Below are positions 8,717-16,967 of a stretch of 64,000 nt of DNA, in pieces. The notes below the pieces were generated by a model, which was not told the DNA's origin, searched no databases, and saw nothing but the letters and a program-made list of their open reading frames with translations. Each line of letters starts with the position of its first letter. Positions within the stretch are counted from its first letter, which is position 1. Source of the DNA: Methanobacteriota archaeon (GTDB taxonomy: Archaea > Halobacteriota > Methanomicrobia > Methanomicrobiales > Methanoculleaceae); NCBI GenBank assembly GCA_023393455.1, contig JAEWLJ010000010.1, positions 1-64,000 on the forward strand. Reading direction: 5' to 3'. The translations under genes were made by a program, and so were the position numbers.

Positions 8717-9145
8717 TTATGATCTCACCACCGTTGTCGTAATGGGACTGTTTTGCACCACGTAGTCGGTCACGCTCCCGAGCAGGAGCCGGTCGACACC
8801 GCTCTTCCCGTAGGAGCCGAGAACGATGAGATCGGCCCCCAGCTCTTCGGCGAGAGCGACGATCTGGGAACCCGCGTGCCCCTGCTGGAGATGCGTGGTC
8901 AGCGAAACGCCTGCTGCATCCGCCTTCTTCCGGGCCTTTCCAAGGATATCTTCGCCCTCTTTCTGCAAGACACTGTAGATGATCTCGAGTGTGTTGTCCA
9001 TGGGAAGGGAAGTAAATAGTCCGGATTCGACCACGTACACAACGTGAACTTCAGCTTTCCAGATGCCGGCCTCACCAAGAGCCATCTCGAACGCCCGGTC
9101 GGCCGGCTCAGAGCCATCTATAGCGACTAATATCTTACGGAACAT
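8717..9145 (-). CDS. Universal stress protein, UspA family
   Basis: A 142-residue single-domain Usp. The N-terminus FRKILVAIDGSEPADRA is typical, and the C-terminal nucleotide loop G-x2-G-x9-G-S is present in GSYGKSGVDRLLLGS, so it belongs to the ATP-binding subgroup. The start is taken at 9145; a GTG three codons upstream is also possible. It lies 14 bases before the CBS-domain gene, a common association of adenine-nucleotide sensors. Its role is probably in stress or energy-state response, without a known client. Confidence 0.92.
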   Translation of the reverse strand: MFRKILVAIDGSEPADRAFEMALGEAGIWKAEVHVVYVVESGLFTSLPMDNTLEIIYSVLQKEGEDILGKARKKADAAGVSLTTHLQQGHAGSQIVALAEELGADLIVLGSYGKSGVDRLLLGSVTDYVVQNSPITTTVVRS

Positions 9146-9181
9146 ACACACCACGCAGAATAGGTACTCTTCATCTGGTTT

Positions 9182-10228
9182 CTATTGCAGGGTTAAAACT
9201 GTTTGGCAAATAGATGAAGAATCCAGCCGTTTTACAATAGTCGCCCGGACATCCCGACTGAAGGAGATATTCTTTTCTAACGGATTTATAACCAGGAAAT
9301 TCGCTTTCTGCCCTTCCTCGAGGTATCCGGACACCCCCGCCAGCCGGGCACCGGAGATCGCGGCCCGGAGGATCTCTTCGGGGGGCGCGCGGTACACCGT
9401 CGCGGCAAACGCCATCTCCCGGAGCATATCGGGCTGGACGAACATCACGTTGTCCGTCCCGAGGTGGAGCGTTCCCCCGAGTTCAAGTATGCGCGCAACG
9501 GGCGGGTGAGCAGACGACGCCGCGACCCCCAGCAGCCAGTTCGATCGCGGGCAGACGACGATGGGGATCCCCATATCGACGATCCGGCGGAGCTGGGCAT
9601 CCGTCGCATGGGTGCAGTGAACAAGCAGGTCGGGCTCGAACGCGAGCGCGTCGTCGAGATCGTTCGGGTTCCTCTCGGCGGCGTGGAAGGCGACGAGTTT
9701 TCCTCCGGCCCGCGCGTTCCTGACGATCTCTTCGGCGTTCGCCACGTCGTGAACGCTGCTGATGCCCGCCCCGTCGCTCACCTCCTCGCCGCCTTCGCGG
9801 CCGAGGATGACCGGGCGGCAGTCGAGACCGGCCGCCGCCTCGCGGAGCGCCGCAACCCCGTCGGCACCTCCTTCGCGGAAGTCGGCAAACCCGGTCGTCC
9901 CGGTGGCGATCATCGCGGTGATGCTCGACCGCATCCCCCGGACGAGTTCGGCCCGCGGGGTCTTTGCGAGGACCCGGTGCTTCAACCCGTTCGGGGGTTT
10001 GACGAGGTCAGCGAGGCTGCCCCGGGCGGGGAGCTCCATCGCGACGGTGTCGCCGAGATGCGTGTGGGCGTTAAAGAAGGCGGGCACGATCCACCTCTCG
10101 GGCGTCCGGGAGACAGGCTCTATCGAGGTGACGATCCCCTTCGAGACGGTGATGGTGACATCCTCTTCCCGGAGGTCTTCGCCGAGGAGCGCCCGGCCGG
10201 TGACGACGTAGGGTGAGACTTCCTGCAT
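9182..10228 (-). CDS. Amidohydrolase-superfamily deaminase-like protein
   Basis: A 348-residue TIM-barrel metal hydrolase of the cytosine deaminase/chlorohydrolase branch. The metal ligands appear in order: NAHTHLGD (first HxH), FHAAERNPNDLDD (HxxE, third His and a Glu), HCTHATD (fourth His) and LGTDNVMF (Asp). It also has the flanking beta-sandwich at both ends (RWIVPAFFNAHTH and GQKANFLVINP). Relatives deaminate S-adenosylhomocysteine, methylthioadenosine or cytosine, but this protein is shorter than the usual 420 residues, so the substrate is uncertain. It is divergent from Sec61 beta. Confidence 0.85.
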   Translation of the reverse strand: MQEVSPYVVTGRALLGEDLREEDVTITVSKGIVTSIEPVSRTPERWIVPAFFNAHTHLGDTVAMELPARGSLADLVKPPNGLKHRVLAKTPRAELVRGMRSSITAMIATGTTGFADFREGGADGVAALREAAAGLDCRPVILGREGGEEVSDGAGISSVHDVANAEEIVRNARAGGKLVAFHAAERNPNDLDDALAFEPDLLVHCTHATDAQLRRIVDMGIPIVVCPRSNWLLGVAASSAHPPVARILELGGTLHLGTDNVMFVQPDMLREMAFAATVYRAPPEEILRAAISGARLAGVSGYLEEGQKANFLVINPLEKNISFSRDVRATIVKRLDSSSICQTVLTLQ

Positions 10229-10242
10229 GGTCGAACCTCTGT

Positions 10243-10250
10243 TTTATATA
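10243..10250 (+). promoter_or_regulatory. TATA box of the Sec61 beta gene
   Basis: TTTATATA lies 23-30 bases before the ATG at 10273, so transcription may start at or very close to the start codon. An AAAGGAG 13 bases upstream of the ATG would then be outside the mRNA, unless transcription starts a little earlier. Confidence 0.55.
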
Positions 10251-10272
10251 TCGTAAAGGAGAATATTTCAGT

Positions 10273-10431
10273 ATGGCGAAGAAATCTGGCGGAAGACTGG
10301 TATCCTCTGCCGGCCTGGTCAATTACTATGACAGCGACGATCACCGGGCCATCCATATCGACCCGAAGATCGTTATCGTCCTGACCATCGTGACCGGAGC
10401 GGCAATCTTTATCCTCAATGCTCTCTTCTAA
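10273..10431 (+). CDS. Preprotein translocase subunit Sec61 beta (SecG-like)
   Basis: This 52-residue tail-anchored membrane protein is the third subunit of the archaeal SecYE-beta channel. It has the typical layout: a short basic Gly-Ser start (MAKKSGGRLVSSAGLVNYY), the conserved DPKIVIV segment, and a single C-terminal transmembrane helix (about residues 33-50). An open frame extends 60 bases upstream, but the family start MAKKSGGRL sits right after the promoter. Its stop overlaps the cofE stop by 3 bases in tail-to-tail orientation. Confidence 0.95.
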   Translation: MAKKSGGRLVSSAGLVNYYDSDDHRAIHIDPKIVIVLTIVTGAAIFILNALF

Positions 10432-11186
10432 TCCTTTTTGTTCTCCTTCAGAGCGGCTCTGACGACGTCCTGCTCTGGCGTGAAGTAGACGTCGTCGTGC
10501 CCGTTCCACGTCCGGCAATTCCGCAAGACCACCGCAGGCACGCCTTGGTGGCTCTCGCCCATGACAAAGTTCGCGAAGGCCGCGATCTCGTCGACGACTG
10601 CTTCTTCGGTGATCTCGAGGACGTGGCCGAAGAGGTCGGTGTCGCCCCGGTAGTCGTCGATGGCCGTCATCCCCGCCCAGCCGATGGCGATGCCGGTCTG
10701 TCCGCGGCGGAACGCCCGCCCGCAGGTGTCGGTGACGATCACACGGACGTCCTTGCCGGTGATGCGGTGGATAGCGTCCCGGAGTTCGGCGGCGGCACCC
10801 ATGGGGTCGGGCGGAAGGACGATCAGCTGGCCGTCTTCGATGTTGCTGTGGTCGACGCCTGCCCGGACACCGATGTGGCCGGACGGTAGTTCGGAGAGGA
10901 TGAACGGGTATTCGAGCAGGATATCGTTGGACGAGTCCAGTACCGCCTGGACGAAGCGCGGGTCTTCCTTCGTCTTTGCCGAGATCCGCATGGCTTCTGC
11001 ACCCGGGACGATAGCGGCGAGTTCGCGGGTGAAGCCTTTTGCCTTCGAGTAGACGGACGAGGCGACGGTGAGGATGTCCCCGTCCTCGAACGCGACCCTC
11101 TCACAGATCAGGGCAGGAAGATCGTCTCCTCGCTGGATCAGGGGAAGGTCTCGAACACCGATTACCTGGATATCCATGGGATTCAC
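10428..11186 (-). CDS. cofE: Coenzyme F420-0:L-glutamate ligase CofE
   Basis: CofE adds one and then further glutamates to F420-0 using GTP, the last step in making the deazaflavin hydride carrier used in methanogenesis. The 252-residue protein has family hallmarks: IQVIGVRDLPLIQRGDDL at the N-terminus, SVYSKAKG, and the GTP/metal-binding VIVTDTCGRAFRRGQTG and IGWAGM. The start is either the GTG at 11186 or the ATG at 11177, because both precede MDIQVIG; neither has a strong ribosome binding site. It is converging with Sec61 beta. Confidence 0.95.
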   Translation of the reverse strand: MNPMDIQVIGVRDLPLIQRGDDLPALICERVAFEDGDILTVASSVYSKAKGFTRELAAIVPGAEAMRISAKTKEDPRFVQAVLDSSNDILLEYPFILSELPSGHIGVRAGVDHSNIEDGQLIVLPPDPMGAAAELRDAIHRITGKDVRVIVTDTCGRAFRRGQTGIAIGWAGMTAIDDYRGDTDLFGHVLEITEEAVVDEIAAFANFVMGESHQGVPAVVLRNCRTWNGHDDVYFTPEQDVVRAALKENKKD

Positions 11187-11422
11187 TGATCAGTGGTCGT
11201 CTTTGTATGCAGAAAAAGGCTCGGATCTTCCCGCAAGGGGCTCTGCCGAATTGTGGGGATTATTTCTGGTTCCGGCCGGGCGCGGCGGACGGGGAGGCCG
11301 GGGCATGAGCACCGAGAGGTGTGGGTCGTGAAGGATGGGGGACAAGAGTTCGGGAAAGCCGATGGCCTTCATCGTGCGGCAACGTGAATGAACAGAGCGA
11401 GAAAAAAGACCGGTAAAGTGGA

Positions 11423-11542
11423 CCGTGGGGATATCGCCAGTGGGGAGAGGCTCTCCTCAAAAGTCCCCCACCGCCCGCGCTCCGCGCTCCTCCCGCCCCC
11501 CCTGGGGGCGGGCAGTGCGTGGCGATATTCCCGCGAAAGCCG
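11423..11542. repeat. Intergenic TIR element, copy 1
   Basis: A non-coding element of about 120 bases bounded by inverted ends: GGGGATATCGCCA on the left and TGGCGATATTCCC on the right. The right flank reads on into GCGAAAGCCG. The interior is GC-rich and can fold (CTCCTCCCGCCCC before GGGGGCGGGCAGTGCG). Related copies lie at 16223, 28532 and 35417. The other 240 bases between cofE and this copy show nothing recognisable. Confidence 0.75.
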
Positions 11543-11633
11543 TTATAGGAACAGACAACTCGATACGAGCGCCTATCGACAGAAACCAACAGGAGCGCAG
11601 GCAGAGGAGACCCAAACCCCACCACGCCCCCGC

Positions 11634-12866
11634 TCACCCGCACGACAACCCCCCGCCCTCCCTCAGCCGGAACTCCGGCTCGAACGCGGCGATCAGGTCG
11701 AGGTACTGCTCGACGGTGCGGGTGAAGAGGAAGCGCTCCCGCACCCTCTCGCGCGCTGCACGCCCGAGCCGCTCCGCGAGGTCGGGGTCGCGGAGGAGCC
11801 GGACGATCCGCTCCGCCGCCTCATCGACGGAGGAGACCAGGAACCCGGTCTCTCCGTCCAGGATCTGGTAACGGATTCCGCCGACGTTCCCGCCGATAAC
11901 CGCCGCGCCCTTCCACATCGCCTCCGATACCGTCAGCCCGAACCCCTCCCGGAGGGACTTCTGCAGGACGACCGCCGCCCGCCGCTGGAGGGCGTTCACC
12001 AGCGCCCCGTCCTGGACGCTCAGCACGATGACCCGCTCGTTACGATGGGCGAGGAGCGAGCGATAGACCTCGGCGCCCTCAGGATCGTCGGTTGCGACGT
12101 TCCCGACGAGGACCAGGGTGCACTCCTCCTTCTTCCGCGCCTTCTCAAACGCCCGGATGACGCCCAGGGGGTCTTTCCAGTGGTCGAACCGGGAGACCTG
12201 CACCACCAGGGGGAGGTCGGTCGGGATGTCGTAGTGCGCGAGACGCTCGTCGATGGCGCTCTCGGAGAGGTCCTTGTTCACGATGGAGAAAGGGTCGATC
12301 CCGGGCGTGAAGAAGACCTGCGGTCTCACGAGGTCCTGCCGGTACTCCCCGCAGGAGAGGACGACGGCGTCGTACTTCTCGATGAACGGGACCAGGTAGT
12401 TCCAGACCTCCCGGTTCGGCGTGGTGAGGTCGAGGTGGCAGCGCCACACCCAGGGGGATTTCTTCCGGTAATGGGTGATCAGCGGGAGCGGCTGCGGGTC
12501 GTGGACGAAGACCATGTCATGGTCGACATGGTTCCTCACGGCGTTCTCATGGATGACGTCCTCGTAGATCTCCATCTTCCGGTCGGTCAGGTTGATCTCT
12601 GACCCCTGGAGGGCGTTATGAAACTTCTTCGTCACGCTGAAGTAGTCCGGCGGGCCGTGGACGACGCGCCACCCGGTCTCTATGCCGAGGCTGTTCATCA
12701 GGAGCGTCAGGGACGAGAGGATCTGGGATACCCCGCCGCCGTAGTAGGTGGAGTTCATGTGCAGGACGTGCATGTCGTGGAGCGGCCGTGCCTTCGCCTC
12801 GATGCGGCGTACGACCTCTTTTCCGATATGCTGTTCGTAGTCCCGGATTGTGTGAATCACGCTCAT
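11634..12866 (-). CDS. GT4-family glycosyltransferase, TreT-like trehalose synthase
   Basis: A 410-residue GT-B glycosyltransferase resembling trehalose glycosyltransferring synthase (TreT), which joins a nucleotide-glucose to glucose. Visible signatures are VLHMNSTYYGGGVSQILSSL at the N-terminus, VFVHDPQPLPL, VSRFDHWKDPLGVI at the start of the second Rossmann fold, and the donor-binding E-x7-E region in REGFGLTVSEAMWKGAAVIG. The frame is open far upstream to 13835, but that portion lies over the divergent oxidoreductase gene and is not protein-like. ATG 12866 has GGGGCGATC before it; ATG 12905 is the alternative. Trehalose would serve as an osmolyte or storage sugar (inference). Confidence 0.87.
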   Translation of the reverse strand: MSVIHTIRDYEQHIGKEVVRRIEAKARPLHDMHVLHMNSTYYGGGVSQILSSLTLLMNSLGIETGWRVVHGPPDYFSVTKKFHNALQGSEINLTDRKMEIYEDVIHENAVRNHVDHDMVFVHDPQPLPLITHYRKKSPWVWRCHLDLTTPNREVWNYLVPFIEKYDAVVLSCGEYRQDLVRPQVFFTPGIDPFSIVNKDLSESAIDERLAHYDIPTDLPLVVQVSRFDHWKDPLGVIRAFEKARKKEECTLVLVGNVATDDPEGAEVYRSLLAHRNERVIVLSVQDGALVNALQRRAAVVLQKSLREGFGLTVSEAMWKGAAVIGGNVGGIRYQILDGETGFLVSSVDEAAERIVRLLRDPDLAERLGRAARERVRERFLFTRTVEQYLDLIAAFEPEFRLREGGGLSCG

Positions 12867-12941
12867 CCCGATCGCCCCTGCATCGAAGCGTTCGCTCTTA
12901 TGCATACCGGTGGGTCCCGGCAGATGACGGTCCTGCATAAC

Positions 12942-12949
12942 GATATATA
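12942..12949 (+). promoter_or_regulatory. TATA box upstream of FAD-Rieske gene 1
   Basis: GATATATA in the divergent region between the glycosyltransferase and the first FAD-Rieske gene. It is 38-45 bases before the plus-strand ATG at 12987, which has GAGAGGAAGAAGC as its ribosome binding site. It is nearly symmetric and could also serve the minus strand. Confidence 0.55.
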
Positions 12950-12963
12950 GGTGCCGCGGCACC
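12950..12963. promoter_or_regulatory. Perfect 14-bp palindrome next to the TATA box, candidate operator
   Basis: GGTGCCGCGGCACC is its own reverse complement and begins at the base after the TATA box, between TATA and the predicted transcription start. A dimeric repressor bound here would block initiation. No copy is seen before the paralogous gene at 14602. Confidence 0.5.
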
Positions 12964-12986
12964 CACCAGCGAAGAGAGGAAGAAGC

Positions 12987-14534
12987 ATGGAAGAGGCACC
13001 GGAACGGGACGAGAGTCTGCCGGGAAGGGCGGAGTCGTACTGGATGGCCACCTCGCCGGAGACGGGATTTCCGCCGCTCGACGGGGACGGGCGCGTGGAC
13101 GTCACGGTGATCGGCGGCGGGATAGCGGGCATCACCACGGCGTTTCTGCTGAAGAAGGCGGGGCTGACCGTCGCCCTCATCGACGCCTACCGGATTGTGA
13201 CAGGCGCCACCGGCCATACAACGGCGAAGGTCACGGCGCTCCACCGGCTGATCTACGCCGACCTCATCGACCGGTTCGGGAGCAGGAAGGCCCGGCAGTA
13301 TGCCGACGCAAACCAGGCCGGGATCGAGCAGGTCGCGTCCCTCGTCCGGGAGTACAACATCCCGTGCAGTTTTGAGCGGAAACCCGCCTACACCTACGCG
13401 GAGTTGGAGAAGGACCGCGAACTCGTCATGGCCGAGGCGGATGCGGCAAAGAGCCTCGGGCTTCCTGCGGTCTTCACGGAGGAGGTCGGGCTGCCGGGGG
13501 AGAGCCACGGGGCGGTGGTCCTCGATGGCCAGGCGCAGTTCCACCCGCGTAACTACCTCCTGCTCCTCACCGGGCACCTCCCGGGGGAGGGGAGTTACGT
13601 CTTTGAGATGACGAAAGCCGTAGGCATCGAAGAGCGGGCGGACGGCGTCGCGGTGAAGACCGACCGGGGCACGCTTCACTCCGGCCACGCGGTTCTCGCG
13701 ACCCACTACCCCATCTACGACCGTCCCGGTGCATACTACGCCCGGATGCAGCCGTCGCGGTCGTATGCACTCGGCGTCCGGATCGACGAGCCCTTCCCGG
13801 ACGGCCTCTTCATCAACGCGAGCGATCCCGTTCACTCCTGGCGATCACAGCCCGCCGGGGCCGGCGACCTCGTCATCGTCACCGGCGCGGCGCACGGCAC
13901 CGGGCAGGTGACCGACACCCGGGCGCACTACCGCGACCTCGAGGCCTACGCCCGGTCGGTCTACCCGGTTCGGTCCATCGACTACCACTGGTCGGCGCAG
14001 GACTACATCACTCTCGACCGCGTCCCCTACATCGGCCGGATCGCCGAAGGCCACGACCGGGTCTATGTCGCGACGGGGTTTTGCAAATGGGGAATGGCCG
14101 CCGGCACCGCGGCGGGGATGATCCTCACCGACCTGATCCGGGGGCGCGAGAACCCCTGGGCGGAGGTCTTCGACCCCTCCCGGTTCCGGGAGCAGCCGGA
14201 GTTCCCTGAGCGGGTGCAAAAGAAGATCGAGGCCGCGGGAAGGGCGATAGAGGTCGACGCGGCCGGTTTCGACCGGGAGGTCGCGGCGATACCGCCCGGG
14301 GAGGGGAAGGTCGTCGAGGTGGGAGGGCAGCGAGTCGCGGTCTTCCGCGACGACCGCGGCGGGGTCCGCCCGCTGGACCCGACCTGCATGCACATGGGCT
14401 GCACCGTCGCGTGGAACAACGCGGAGAAGTCCTGGGACTGCCCCTGCCACGGTTCCCGCTACGCCGCCGACGGGAGGGTGATCGAAAGCCCGACAGTGAG
14501 GAACCTGCGGAGGAAAGAGGTCGTGCGGCGGTAA
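12987..14534 (+). CDS. FAD-dependent oxidoreductase with C-terminal Rieske domain, copy 1
   Basis: This 515-residue protein joins a DAO-type FAD oxidoreductase to a Rieske [2Fe-2S] domain. The FAD-binding Rossmann motif is VIGGGIAGITTAFLLKKAG at about residues 46-64, followed by TGATGHTTAKVTALH. The Rieske ligands are in CMHMGC (about residue 467) and CPCHGS (about residue 484), all Cys and His present. Family members oxidise amines or amino acids and pass electrons to the Rieske cluster, but the substrate is not known. It starts after a TATA box and palindrome and is followed 67 bases later by a paralogue. Confidence 0.9.
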   Translation: MEEAPERDESLPGRAESYWMATSPETGFPPLDGDGRVDVTVIGGGIAGITTAFLLKKAGLTVALIDAYRIVTGATGHTTAKVTALHRLIYADLIDRFGSRKARQYADANQAGIEQVASLVREYNIPCSFERKPAYTYAELEKDRELVMAEADAAKSLGLPAVFTEEVGLPGESHGAVVLDGQAQFHPRNYLLLLTGHLPGEGSYVFEMTKAVGIEERADGVAVKTDRGTLHSGHAVLATHYPIYDRPGAYYARMQPSRSYALGVRIDEPFPDGLFINASDPVHSWRSQPAGAGDLVIVTGAAHGTGQVTDTRAHYRDLEAYARSVYPVRSIDYHWSAQDYITLDRVPYIGRIAEGHDRVYVATGFCKWGMAAGTAAGMILTDLIRGRENPWAEVFDPSRFREQPEFPERVQKKIEAAGRAIEVDAAGFDREVAAIPPGEGKVVEVGGQRVAVFRDDRGGVRPLDPTCMHMGCTVAWNNAEKSWDCPCHGSRYAADGRVIESPTVRNLRRKEVVRR

Positions 14535-14570
14535 CTCCAGGGAGGTTGCCGACCCGGCCCCATACCCAGA

Positions 14571-14578
14571 CTATATAT
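14571..14578 (+). promoter_or_regulatory. TATA box of FAD-Rieske gene 2
   Basis: CTATATAT lies 24-31 bases before the ATG at 14602, so the second oxidoreductase has its own promoter and its mRNA is probably leaderless or nearly so. Confidence 0.55.
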
Positions 14579-14601
14579 GCTCCCGGCGGAAGGGGGCGGG
14601 C

Positions 14602-16143
14602 ATGGAGCATTGGCCGGGTGCATATGGCCTGCCGGGAAAGGCGGAGTCGTACTGGATGGAGACTACCGCGGCGGAGACGCCGCATCCTCCGCTGCCGGGG
14701 AACCTGGAGACCGACGTGGCGGTCGTGGGCGGGGGTATCGTCGGGATCACCGCCGCCGTCCTGCTCAAGCAGGCGGGCTACGCGGTCGCCCTGATCGAGG
14801 GTGACCGGATCGCAGGAGGGGTGACCGGGCATACGACGGCGAAGGTCACGGCACTCCACCGGTTGATCTACACCGAACTCATCGACCGGTTCGGGGGCAG
14901 GCTGGCACAGCAGTACGCCGAAGCGAACCAGGCGGCGATCGAGGCGATAGCATCGCTCGCCCGGGAGCACACCATCGCCTGCGACTTTGTCCGAAAACCG
15001 GCCTATACCTACGCGGAGACGGAAGATGAGCGGAAGAAGGTCGCGGCCGAGGCAGACGCGGCACGGAGTCTCGGGCTACCGGCCAGGTTCGTCGAAGAGA
15101 TTCCGCTGCCGGCCCGGAGTTACGGCGCGGTGGTCATGGAGAACCAGGCGCAGTTCCACCCGGTAAAGTACCTCCTCCACCTGGCGTCGCTGATCCCCGA
15201 CGACGGGAGCCGGATCTACGAGAAGACCCGGGCGCTCGAGGTGCAGGACGGGGGAGGCCGCTGCACGGTCAGGACGACGTCGGGAACCGTCACGGCAGAG
15301 AGCGTGGTTCTCGCGACCCATTACCCCTTCTACGATGCGCCCGGGTTCTACTTCGCCCGGATGGAGCCGTCGCGCTCCTACGCGCTCGGTGTCCGGATCG
15401 ACGAGCCGTTCCCGGACGGGCTCTTCATCAACGCGAGCAATCCCACCCACTCCTGGCGGTCACAGCCCACGGCCGACGGCGGCGAACTCGTCATAGTCGG
15501 CGGCATGGAGCACCGGACCGGCGAGGGCGTGGACACGCGGAGGCACTACCGCGACCTCGAGGCCTACGCCAGGTCGGTCTACCCGGTAACGTCCGTCGAC
15601 TACCGGTGGTCGGCGCAGGACTACATCACCATCGATGGCGTCCCCTACATCGGCCGACTCGCCGACGGCCACGAGAACGTCTACATCGCGACCGGACTGC
15701 GGAAGTGGGGGATGACCAACGGCACCGCGGCCGCAGCGATCGTCACCGAGATGATCCGGGGGCGCGAGAACCCCTGGGCGGAAGTCTACGCCCCCAACCG
15801 GTTCAAACCGGCGGCATCCGCCTGGCGGTTCCTCGCGCACAACATCGAGGTCGCCGAGAAGTACATCGGCGGCGCGATATCCCGGCCGGCCGGGGACCTC
15901 GCGGACGTCGCGCCCGGCGAGGGGAGGGTCCTGATGATCGAGGGGAAGAAGGCCGGCGTCTTCCGGGACAAGAAAGGGTGTGTCCACGCGGTCAACCCCA
16001 CCTGCACCCACCTCGGGTGCGTCGCTGCGTGGAACAGCGCCGAGGAGACCTGGGACTGCCCCTGCCACGGCTCCCGCTACGATGCCGACGGAAGGGTGCT
16101 CCACGGGCCGGCGGTGAAGGATCTCGCGCCGCGGGAGGGGTGA
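14602..16143 (+). CDS. FAD-dependent oxidoreductase with C-terminal Rieske domain, copy 2
   Basis: A 513-residue paralogue of the preceding gene, similar along its whole length. It keeps VVGGGIVGITAAVLLKQAG for FAD, TGHTTAKVTALHRLIY, the middle SRSYALGVRIDEPFPDGLF that the two share exactly, and the Rieske ligands CTHLGC and CPCHGS at the C-terminus. The tandem arrangement and shared stretches point to local duplication, but the N-terminal 20 residues and the region before the Rieske domain differ, so the copies may have different substrates or partners. It has its own TATA box. Confidence 0.9.
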   Translation: MEHWPGAYGLPGKAESYWMETTAAETPHPPLPGNLETDVAVVGGGIVGITAAVLLKQAGYAVALIEGDRIAGGVTGHTTAKVTALHRLIYTELIDRFGGRLAQQYAEANQAAIEAIASLAREHTIACDFVRKPAYTYAETEDERKKVAAEADAARSLGLPARFVEEIPLPARSYGAVVMENQAQFHPVKYLLHLASLIPDDGSRIYEKTRALEVQDGGGRCTVRTTSGTVTAESVVLATHYPFYDAPGFYFARMEPSRSYALGVRIDEPFPDGLFINASNPTHSWRSQPTADGGELVIVGGMEHRTGEGVDTRRHYRDLEAYARSVYPVTSVDYRWSAQDYITIDGVPYIGRLADGHENVYIATGLRKWGMTNGTAAAAIVTEMIRGRENPWAEVYAPNRFKPAASAWRFLAHNIEVAEKYIGGAISRPAGDLADVAPGEGRVLMIEGKKAGVFRDKKGCVHAVNPTCTHLGCVAAWNSAEETWDCPCHGSRYDADGRVLHGPAVKDLAPREG

Positions 16144-16222
16144 ATGAGGGGCTTATACCGTAAAAGGTGTCAGATTTCACACCCACGGCGCTAGTTCTAC
16201 CCGGTTGCGGTATTGACACGGA

Positions 16223-16386
16223 TTCCGTGGGGATATCGCCCCTGGGGCGGGGCTGACGGGGAGGGGGGAGCATCCCCCCTCCCCTGTCTCTACCTTATAC
16301 GCAGACATCTGTAACCCCTACCCCGCCCGGCCTCCGGCCCGCCCAGGGGCCGGGGGCAGTGCGTGGCGATTCCCAGTGGAAAGCCG
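16223..16386. repeat. Intergenic TIR element, copy 2
   Basis: About 164 bases with left end GATTCCGTGGGGATATCGCC and right end GTGCGTGGCGATTCCC running into GGAAAGCCG. The interior (CTGACGGGGAGGGGGGAGCA, then CCCCTGTCTCTACC, then CCCGCCCGGCCTCCGGCC) is shared closely with the copy at 35417. It occupies most of the 400-base gap after the second FAD-Rieske gene; the remainder holds only the promoter of the next gene. Confidence 0.75.
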
Positions 16387-16513
16387 TGCACGGGACGGAA
16401 TCGGGGGAGACTGAGTGCTATTAATGCAGGTAAAACTTCTTGCCTCCCACCCCGTGAGTGCACAAACCCCGCCCACTAAAACACCCAGACACCGCAAAAA
16501 CTCCGGATAGATA

Positions 16514-16524
16514 ACTATAAATCC
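16514..16524 (+). promoter_or_regulatory. TATA box of the small zinc-binding protein gene
   Basis: AACTATAAATC lies 27-37 bases before the ATG at 16551, suggesting a very short leader. Confidence 0.5.
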
Positions 16525-16550
16525 GCTCGCCCGCACAACTCCCAGTAATC

Positions 16551-16817
16551 ATGTATCTCGTCATCCGCTGTCCGGGCTGCAAGACCTTCAACTACGTCGA
16601 CCGTTACCAGCGCTGGAGACTCTGCCCGATGTGCGGCGAGGTGATCAACGTCGGCCGTGCACCGGTCTACCTGGACGCCGATGACTTCCTGGATGCAGAA
16701 CGGGTGGTGGAGCAGCTCGAGTCCTACCTGCACCAGACCGGGAAAAAAGACCTCACGGAACAGGACATCCGCCAGCTGCGGGCGCAGTATGCCCTATGGG
16801 TGAAGAACCGGGTCTGA
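16551..16817 (+). CDS. Small zinc-ribbon protein, DUF1922-like
   Basis: An 88-residue protein with an N-terminal zinc ribbon: CPGCKTFNYVD and CPMCGEVINVG supply two C-x2-C pairs at about residues 8-11 and 26-29. A charged helical tail follows (DADDFLDAERVVEQLESYL), the layout of the archaeal DUF1922 family. The function of that family is unknown; nucleic-acid or protein binding is plausible. Its stop codon abuts the stop of the minus-strand 49-residue zinc ribbon with no gap, so the end of the eha-fwd run meets it tail to tail. Confidence 0.8.
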   Translation: MYLVIRCPGCKTFNYVDRYQRWRLCPMCGEVINVGRAPVYLDADDFLDAERVVEQLESYLHQTGKKDLTEQDIRQLRAQYALWVKNRV

Positions 16818-16967
16818 TCACCAGAGACGCCCGCAGCCCGGGCAGAGCATACTCACTTTTCTTCCGCAGTGCGGGCAGTAAAGACCCGTGCGCTCCTTGT
16901 TCTCCAGCGCCCTCCCGCACCGCTTACAGTGGATCGGGGCCTCAAACCCACACTCGTGACTGACCAT
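16818..16967 (-). CDS. 49-residue zinc-ribbon protein at the end of the fwd genes
   Basis: This 49-residue reading frame starts at the ATG at 16967, whose A is also the last base of the fwdC stop (TGATG), so the two are translationally coupled. It has C-x2-C pairs in CKRCGRALE, CPHCGRKV and CPGCGRLW plus an extra CGF near the start, enough for two zinc sites or a small iron-sulphur site. It is the last gene of the eha-fwd run. The function is unknown; assembly or regulation of the formylmethanofuran dehydrogenase is a guess from position only. Confidence 0.8.
   Translation of the reverse strand: MVSHECGFEAPIHCKRCGRALENKERTGLYCPHCGRKVSMLCPGCGRLW

Noticed and set aside
12867..13835. An N-terminal extension of the TreT-like glycosyltransferase of over 300 residues.
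   Set aside because: The extension lies opposite the FAD-Rieske gene, has composition typical of a complementary strand, and crosses the promoter region. The family's length fits the start at 12866.
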